DNA from: an uncultured Bacillota bacterium
GTDB lineage: Bacteria > Bacillota > Clostridia > Peptostreptococcales > Anaerovoracaceae
Reading direction: 5' to 3'
Assembly: GCA_946638265.1 (NCBI GenBank)
Contig: CAMPBN010000024.1
Span: 1 to 11,672, forward strand
Length of the DNA stretch: 11,672 nucleotides
In this document: piece by piece, positions 6,585 through 11,672 of the stretch
Layout of the letters: the number at the start of each line of letters is the position of its first letter
Numbering within the stretch: position 1 is the first letter of the stretch
Position numbers and translations under genes: made by a program
Notes under the pieces: model-generated
Databases searched by the model: none
Told to the model about the DNA's origin: nothing
The model's input: only the letters and a program-made list of their open reading frames with translations

Positions 6585-6707
6585 CCCCAAAACGCGGAAA
6601 GGCAAAGAGCCCGGCTGCCGGCCATTCTTTGTACTCGATTTGGCAACCCTTAGCCGAAATTAAGGTTGCCGTGAAGGAATAAAAGCAAAAATGAAAGGAG
6701 ACAAAAT
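6585..6707 (+). promoter_or_regulatory. Leader of the large surface-protein gene with a stem-loop
   Basis: GGCAACCCTTA (6642-6652) pairs with TAAGGTTGCC (6661-6670), ten pairs and a bulged C, around loop GCCGAAAT; no T-run follows. AAAGGAG (6694-6700) is the ribosome site for ATG 6708. I found no convincing -35/-10 pair here. The gene may therefore depend on read-through of the terminator at 6548-6584 or on a promoter unlike consensus. Confidence 0.45.
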
Positions 6708-9700
6708 ATGAGTTTTGTTAAGAAAAGCGCAAAGCGTGCATTGTCGATAATGCTCGTCCTCGCGCTGGTGATGGGATCAGCCTTTACAGGTGGCCTTTTC
6801 GCAAACTGGGGAGGTGCAGTTTACGCTGACAGCGAATACCCTACCGCAACGGTAACGATAGCTTCTCAGGCTATGGGTGGCTTTTTACATCCTATTACTA
6901 CAACAGCAGTAAGTGCGGACCTGGCAGAAAGCTATGGATATACAGACACGGTAGCATCAAGCAGTGCAGTTTCTGCTTTGGACGTGTTAGTCAAGGCACA
7001 TGAACTTGTTTATGAAGGTGATTTTACTACAGAATCTTGTGGAGATTATCTCGTTGTGCCAGCTTCCGGATTTGTGACCAAGGAATTTGGTGTAGAGACA
7101 GATGCTAGTATGTATTTTGTGAATGGTATTGTTCCAAATGATGGAGTGGTTGGCGCACATGGCGCTAATGGCTATATGGTAAACCAGGCTGAGGTTGTAA
7201 GCGGTGATTTAGTCGAATTTTACCTCATGCAGGATGGTGATACCTATTTAGACAACTATGCATATTTCATGCAAGATGGCGAAATCGTAAGAAATATATA
7301 TGCTCTTACGGGTGAAAATATTAATCTGACATTAAAAGGATACTGTGCTATGTATTATGGCACATTCCCTGAAGAAACGATCATCTCAACTCATTCAAGT
7401 GAATTGAATGGTGCAAATATATACACCATTACTGCAACTACCGGTGCGACTGCGGTTTTGACAGGTAAAACCACCGATGATGATGGTAAAGTTACTCTCT
7501 CATTTGATGAGGCGGGGACTTACTATATAACTATTGATCCTGAATATACCGATGATAGCGACAACCCTTGCAAGATGCCGGTGCTCAAAATTTGCGTATC
7601 CGAAACTTCTACCCAGGTTGCAAATGATGTAAAAGTGACTTTGGTTAATTCGGATTCGACAGGTTTTGGATGTGCACATCCGGTTATTTTGGAAGAGTTG
7701 GATGTTAACAGCTTTGATATCAGACCGTTCATGACCGGAGATGTTTCTTCTTACACTCCGACAGCAAGTGTTAAGACTGCAAATGCACTGATAGAAGCAG
7801 TATATTATTCCATCTATGGAACAGATCCGACACAGGCAGATTTGACAGTGGCAGCTGAAAGCACAACTGCGACTGCAATCAAGGCAAAGCTGAATATTGG
7901 CATGGCTGATTGGGGAGATGGTCCAGTTGTCTCTCAAAACAGCATTTACGGAAAATCCGATTATCAGATGTCTGCTATTAACAATGCTATGGGTTCGAGT
8001 ATCGGAACACAAGCAGTAACTGACAGAGATAATGTTGCTTTCTATCCTTACACAGCAAAGTATTCTTATTTTGATGTGCTGGCTCTTTCTATGAAAGTTG
8101 CTGGTGGATATCCTTCGTGCCATTTCAAAGTCAGACAAAAGTCTTTTGAATGGGGCGACCCGGAAGTCGTTGAAGGCGGATCCATTTCCCGCTTGAACGA
8201 TTTCAGCCCATACGAATATGCAGTTACAAATGCAAACGGAATTGCAGAGGAAGATGTATGGTGTGATGGCAGCGAGAACTTTGTAATAATCCGTAGTGAT
8301 GCTGCAGGAAGTAACCCTGCCTACCTCAGAGTCAACTACACTTACGATAGTGGAACTACTTCTTTTAGTGATTTTGAAGTTAGTGAGGTTGTTTCCGCAG
8401 ACACTTCCCTTGCTACCTTTACGGTAAACGGAATAAACGCGAGCAATTATCAGGCCCAGAATCTTGATTTGTCGGTAGTTTCTTCCGACAACACCATAAC
8501 ACTCAATGTAGTTCCGACAGATAGTGAAGCTACAATTCAGGACAAAAAAATAAAGGTAAATGGCTCAGCATCTTCTGTTACATTCCCGACAACAGCGGGT
8601 GGCAGCGTGGCTGTTCCGGTATCAAACGGCAGAAACGAAATCAAATTTACTGTTGTTAATGGAGAAGACAGTGAAGTCTACTCTTTGACAGTAGTCAAGA
8701 CTACAAGCGCGGCAGATAATATTTCTGCTGTAAACAGAGTAATAAATGGTATTGCGGATTACAACAATTATAGTTCCGATGTTTATGGTTATAACTGGAT
8801 TCTTGTAAAGAAGGGTGCAGGAAAGAATGTAACCGCAGCTGAAAAGGAAGCTTTCCTTAGAGCAACATTAAGCAAGGTAAATGCCGGTTCGTTTGATGTG
8901 GGATCTGCTGCAAAAACAGCAATTGCGCTTTCTGCACTCAATATTGATGCAAGCAGGGTTCCAAAAACATCATCGGGCAACACAGAAGTAAATATTGCGA
9001 GCATTGCGTTTGGCACAAACGCCGAAAGCATTCCAAGCAACTATTTGCCGTATGTTTTAATGTTGCATGATCTGGGCAACTACTCTTGCGATAACGCTAA
9101 TTGCAGCAGAGAAAAGGTTATTCAGGCTATAATTGATAAAACGTCGGATTGGAGTGTAACCAATCCTTACAGTCAAGGTCCGGATGTTTCAGGAATGATG
9201 ATTCCGGCATTGGCTCCTTATTACAAAGCAGCGCTGGAAGATAAAGGCGTGAATGGTATTTCTGCAGCAACCTGTGCAGCAATAAAAGCACTTGTTGAAA
9301 CTGAAGTCAGTGCATATTCAACAATGCAGAGTGTTGATAATGCGACTATTAACAATAACGCAAACAGTACAGCAAAGATAATTTCCGCGCTTACATCGAT
9401 AGGAATTAACCCTAACACAGATGAGCACTTCATAAAGAACGGAAAATCACTTATTGATGGATTACTTCTGTTTGAAAGCAGTGATCACAGACTTGGTTGG
9501 ACCAGCACCACTTATAATTCCCTTGCGTCCGAACAAGGACTTGAAGCTCTTGGGAATTATAAAGATTTGCTTAATGGCGGAGACGGCAACAATTATGCAT
9601 TCTCTGCAACAGTAGCACCATACACCGAATGGCCGGATGCGAAACTGCTGACGGACCTGCTCGTAACTGTTCCGGCTAAAACTACTTATAACAAGGGCGA

Positions 9701-11498
9701 GACCTTTGATGCTGACGGCCTGGTAGTGAAGGCTGTATATAACGGCAATGCAAGCACAGCCGAAACATTGACTTCCGGCTACACTCTGAGCCCAGACGAT
9801 GGCGATGCACTCAATACTGCAGGCGTTGTTACCGTAACGGTAGGCTATGGTGGTCTGACAAAGACTTTCAATATTATCGTAAACGAGAATTCCTCGACAC
9901 CTTATGAAGTTGCTAAGGTAAATATTACAGTACAGAGCCACAGCGGCGTCATCGCATCGAAAAATGGTCTGGTTATTAAAGAAGGCGTTACTACTGCCAT
10001 GGATGCGTTGAAGAGTGTACTCAACGATGCAGGTAAAACTTGCGTTATTGAAAAGGGAGGAACTTATGTCGCCAGCATCGATGGTCTCGGAGAAATGGAC
10101 AAGGGCCCTAACTCCGGCTGGATGTACAATGTAAACAATGTTACTGTGCAGACTTCAGCCAATGAGTACGTCCTTAACGGTGGAGAAGAAATCCTCTGGT
10201 ACTATACTCTGGACTGGAAAAAGGATTCCAGAAACACCGGTATGAAGGGCGACGAGACTCAGCCGACCGAGACAACCCCTGGCACCACTGCTAGCGAGAG
10301 CGTGGAAACTACAGCTACCGTAAAGGACGGCAAGGCTGTCGCAGAGGTGAAGGCCGCTGACGTAGCCAAGGCTATCGAAAAGGTTGGCGGCGAAAAGGCC
10401 GATAACAAAGAGGTAGTGCTCGAGATCAAGGGCACCAATGGCGCTGACGCCATCGAAGCCGGCATTCCGGCAGCAGCCGTGAAAGAGCTGGACAAGGCTG
10501 ATGTGGATGTAGCTATCAAGACCGAGGGCGGCAATGTGACTATTCCGGCCGATGCCATGGGCAATATCGCAGTGCAGAGCGGAAACAACGACCTGACTGT
10601 GACAATGGAAAACAAAAAGCCGGCTGATGCGGCAGCTGCAGCAGGCGGTGATGAAAACCTGGCAAAAGAAGCCGGCATCAGCAGCGAGGCTCTGGCAGGC
10701 GCCAGCATCACGGAAGTGAACATGACTGCCGGCGGCAAGAATATTACAAGCTTCGGCGGCAGTAACATCGAGCTGTACATTCCTCTGAAAGGAAACTTCG
10801 TGGCAGGCCACTCCTATCGCGGAGCTGCCATCAGTGCAAACGGTTCCATCGAAGGATTCATCGCAGATTGCGTGAAGATGGCAGGTCAGATGTTTGCAAA
10901 AGTAAAGTCAGGCCACCTGACTACATTCGTTATCACTAACGAGGAAGTGAAGAACCCATTCACTGATGTGAAGTCCGGCGACTACTTCTTCCAGCCTGTA
11001 CTTTGGGCGGTTTCCAAGGATGTTACGGGCGGAGTCAGCGAGACTTCCTTCGCACCGAACGCAGGCTGCACCAGAGCGCAGATGGTAACATTCCTCTGGA
11101 GAGCAGCAGGTAAGCCTTGGGCTTCCGCAAACAGGCACTTCAGCGACGTGGCAGATGGCGCTTATTACAAGGATGCTATCGAATGGGCTATCGCAGCAGG
11201 CATCACGAACGGCGTGAGCGAAACTGTGTTTGATCCAAACGGCGCAGTGACTCGCGAGCAGCTGGCATCCTTCATCTATCGCTATGCTCAGTCCAAGGGT
11301 CAGGGCTTTACAGGAGCCTGGATGTTCCTGCTGGACTACAGCGACGCATCCAAGATCAGCTCCTGGGCAGATGAAGCTATGCACTGGTGCGTAATGAAGG
11401 AAATCGTAGGCGGCACAGGCAACAAGATGCTGAGCCCTCAGGGTACAGCCACCCGCGGCCAGATCGTGACGATGCTTTATAGATACTTCAATCTGTAG
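6708..11498 (+). CDS. Large SLH-anchored modular surface protein with alpha/alpha toroid and DUF4430 (transcobalamin-like) domains
   Basis: This 1596-residue exported protein has ATG 6708 placed 7 bases after AAAGGAG. The signal peptide (1-40) ends VYA before D41. Residues about 46-185 form a divergent DUF4430-like domain (SALDVLVKAHE, MYFVNGIVPNDGV, GDLVEFYLMQDGD). About 203-300 is Ig-like (TDDDGKVTLSFDEAGTYYIT). About 305-485 is unrecognised, and 490-560 looks beta-rich. About 565-664 is a cadherin-like beta sandwich (Cadherin-like PF12733 type). About 670-965 is a toroid domain sharing DEHFIKNGKSLIDGLL and SEQGLEALGNY with the 544-residue protein. About 977-1060 is a Big_3-type Ig domain, and about 1066-1170 a clear DUF4430 domain (TTAMDALKSVL, GPNSGWMYNVNN, GEEILWYYTLDW). 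A Thr/Glu-rich linker and an Ala-rich stalk (to about 1415) lead to three SLH repeats (FTDV/TRAQ, FSDV/TREQ, YSDA/TRGQ). Both intrinsic-factor folds on one wall-anchored chain suggest extracellular cobamide binding; the ligand is inferred from the neighbouring riboswitch and transporter. Adhesion is the main alternative. Confidence 0.88.
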   Translation: MSFVKKSAKRALSIMLVLALVMGSAFTGGLFANWGGAVYADSEYPTATVTIASQAMGGFLHPITTTAVSADLAESYGYTDTVASSSAVSALDVLVKAHELVYEGDFTTESCGDYLVVPASGFVTKEFGVETDASMYFVNGIVPNDGVVGAHGANGYMVNQAEVVSGDLVEFYLMQDGDTYLDNYAYFMQDGEIVRNIYALTGENINLTLKGYCAMYYGTFPEETIISTHSSELNGANIYTITATTGATAVLTGKTTDDDGKVTLSFDEAGTYYITIDPEYTDDSDNPCKMPVLKICVSETSTQVANDVKVTLVNSDSTGFGCAHPVILEELDVNSFDIRPFMTGDVSSYTPTASVKTANALIEAVYYSIYGTDPTQADLTVAAESTTATAIKAKLNIGMADWGDGPVVSQNSIYGKSDYQMSAINNAMGSSIGTQAVTDRDNVAFYPYTAKYSYFDVLALSMKVAGGYPSCHFKVRQKSFEWGDPEVVEGGSISRLNDFSPYEYAVTNANGIAEEDVWCDGSENFVIIRSDAAGSNPAYLRVNYTYDSGTTSFSDFEVSEVVSADTSLATFTVNGINASNYQAQNLDLSVVSSDNTITLNVVPTDSEATIQDKKIKVNGSASSVTFPTTAGGSVAVPVSNGRNEIKFTVVNGEDSEVYSLTVVKTTSAADNISAVNRVINGIADYNNYSSDVYGYNWILVKKGAGKNVTAAEKEAFLRATLSKVNAGSFDVGSAAKTAIALSALNIDASRVPKTSSGNTEVNIASIAFGTNAESIPSNYLPYVLMLHDLGNYSCDNANCSREKVIQAIIDKTSDWSVTNPYSQGPDVSGMMIPALAPYYKAALEDKGVNGISAATCAAIKALVETEVSAYSTMQSVDNATINNNANSTAKIISALTSIGINPNTDEHFIKNGKSLIDGLLLFESSDHRLGWTSTTYNSLASEQGLEALGNYKDLLNGGDGNNYAFSATVAPYTEWPDAKLLTDLLVTVPAKTTYNKGETFDADGLVVKAVYNGNASTAETLTSGYTLSPDDGDALNTAGVVTVTVGYGGLTKTFNIIVNENSSTPYEVAKVNITVQSHSGVIASKNGLVIKEGVTTAMDALKSVLNDAGKTCVIEKGGTYVASIDGLGEMDKGPNSGWMYNVNNVTVQTSANEYVLNGGEEILWYYTLDWKKDSRNTGMKGDETQPTETTPGTTASESVETTATVKDGKAVAEVKAADVAKAIEKVGGEKADNKEVVLEIKGTNGADAIEAGIPAAAVKELDKADVDVAIKTEGGNVTIPADAMGNIAVQSGNNDLTVTMENKKPADAAAAAGGDENLAKEAGISSEALAGASITEVNMTAGGKNITSFGGSNIELYIPLKGNFVAGHSYRGAAISANGSIEGFIADCVKMAGQMFAKVKSGHLTTFVITNEEVKNPFTDVKSGDYFFQPVLWAVSKDVTGGVSETSFAPNAGCTRAQMVTFLWRAAGKPWASANRHFSDVADGAYYKDAIEWAIAAGITNGVSETVFDPNGAVTREQLASFIYRYAQSKGQGFTGAWMFLLDYSDASKISSWADEAMHWCVMKEIVGGTGNKMLSPQGTATRGQIVTMLYRYFNL

Positions 11499-11517
11499 TT
11501 CATATTAAAATTTAAGG

Positions 11518-11564
11518 AAAACGCATCCTAAATTGGCGTAATCGCGGATTAGGATGCGTTTTTT
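11518..11564 (+). terminator. Intrinsic terminator after the large surface-protein gene
   Basis: AAAACGCATCCTAA (11518-11531) is perfectly complementary to TTAGGATGCGTTTT (11549-11562) with a 17-base loop, and a T-run reaches 11564. It lies 20 bases after the stop. An A/T-rich flank on the other side may allow weak activity for minus-strand transcripts arriving from the right. Confidence 0.92.
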
Positions 11565-11596
11565 ATCCATATATTAGGAGATTCGGATGGCGATTT

Positions 11597-11656
11597 TGGA
11601 GTATCCTGGTAGCCGTCCCTAAATACACCTGAAATTACAGGTGTATCTTGGCAGCC
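11597..11656. repeat. Imperfect 18-base direct repeat enclosing a palindrome at the right edge
   Basis: Two 18-base units, 11597-11614 and 11639-11656, are 42 bases apart and agree at about 14 positions. Between and overlapping them is a perfect hairpin, ATACACCTG (11623-11631) with CAGGTGTAT (11638-11646), loop AAATTA. On the minus strand one frame stays open from the right edge to a stop at 11549-11551 and encodes two copies of a G-x-QDTP peptide 14 codons apart. The region may be an interspersed palindromic repeat or the tail of a minus-strand gene; the window ends too soon to decide. Confidence 0.45.
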
Positions 11657-11672
11657 GCGACACTTTATACCA

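Noticed and set aside
1..11672. CRISPR array, insertion sequence or transposase
   Set aside because: No regularly spaced repeat array, terminal inverted repeats or transposase motifs were found.

Overview
The window looks like a chromosomal segment of a low-to-mid GC Bacillota bacterium, probably an anaerobic Clostridia-class organism. The evidence is strong AGGAGG-type ribosome binding sites, several intrinsic terminators with U-tracts, S-layer homology (SLH) anchored surface proteins, a modular ECF vitamin transporter and an adenosylcobalamin riboswitch. Genus cannot be fixed from the sequence. All supported genes lie on the + strand.

Layout. Positions 2-112 hold the 3' end of an unidentified gene, followed by a terminator (171-200). 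A tRNA-Arg(CCG) at 355-431 has its own promoter. A 544-residue secreted SLH protein (454-2088) starts 22 bases after the tRNA and carries an alpha/alpha-toroid domain resembling the alpha domain of intrinsic factor and transcobalamin. It is followed closely by ecfT (2133-3020) and a 907-residue fusion of two ECF ATPases with a multi-spanning S component (3002-5725). A promoter starting 4 bases past that stop drives a cobalamin riboswitch (5779-6007) whose terminator (6096-6128) precedes a 97-residue unrecognised protein (6271-6564). That gene ends inside a second terminator. A 1596-residue modular surface protein follows (6708-11498), with a signal peptide, an N-terminal DUF4430-like domain, Ig/cadherin-like modules, an alpha/alpha domain, a C-terminal DUF4430 (transcobalamin beta-like) domain and three SLH repeats. 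A terminator (11518-11564) and a short repeat region close the window.

Reading as a system. The parts fit a Gram-positive vitamin B12 capture and uptake locus. Cell-wall-anchored proteins built from the two folds of mammalian intrinsic factor/transcobalamin would bind cobamide outside the membrane. The dedicated ECF transporter would import it, and the riboswitch would sense intracellular adenosylcobalamin. The riboswitch is the firm anchor for B12; the substrate of the transporter and surface proteins is inferred from it, from family resemblance and from gene order. The most novel items are the isolated riboswitch-controlled 97-residue gene, and the separation and duplication of alpha-like and beta-like domains over two surface proteins.
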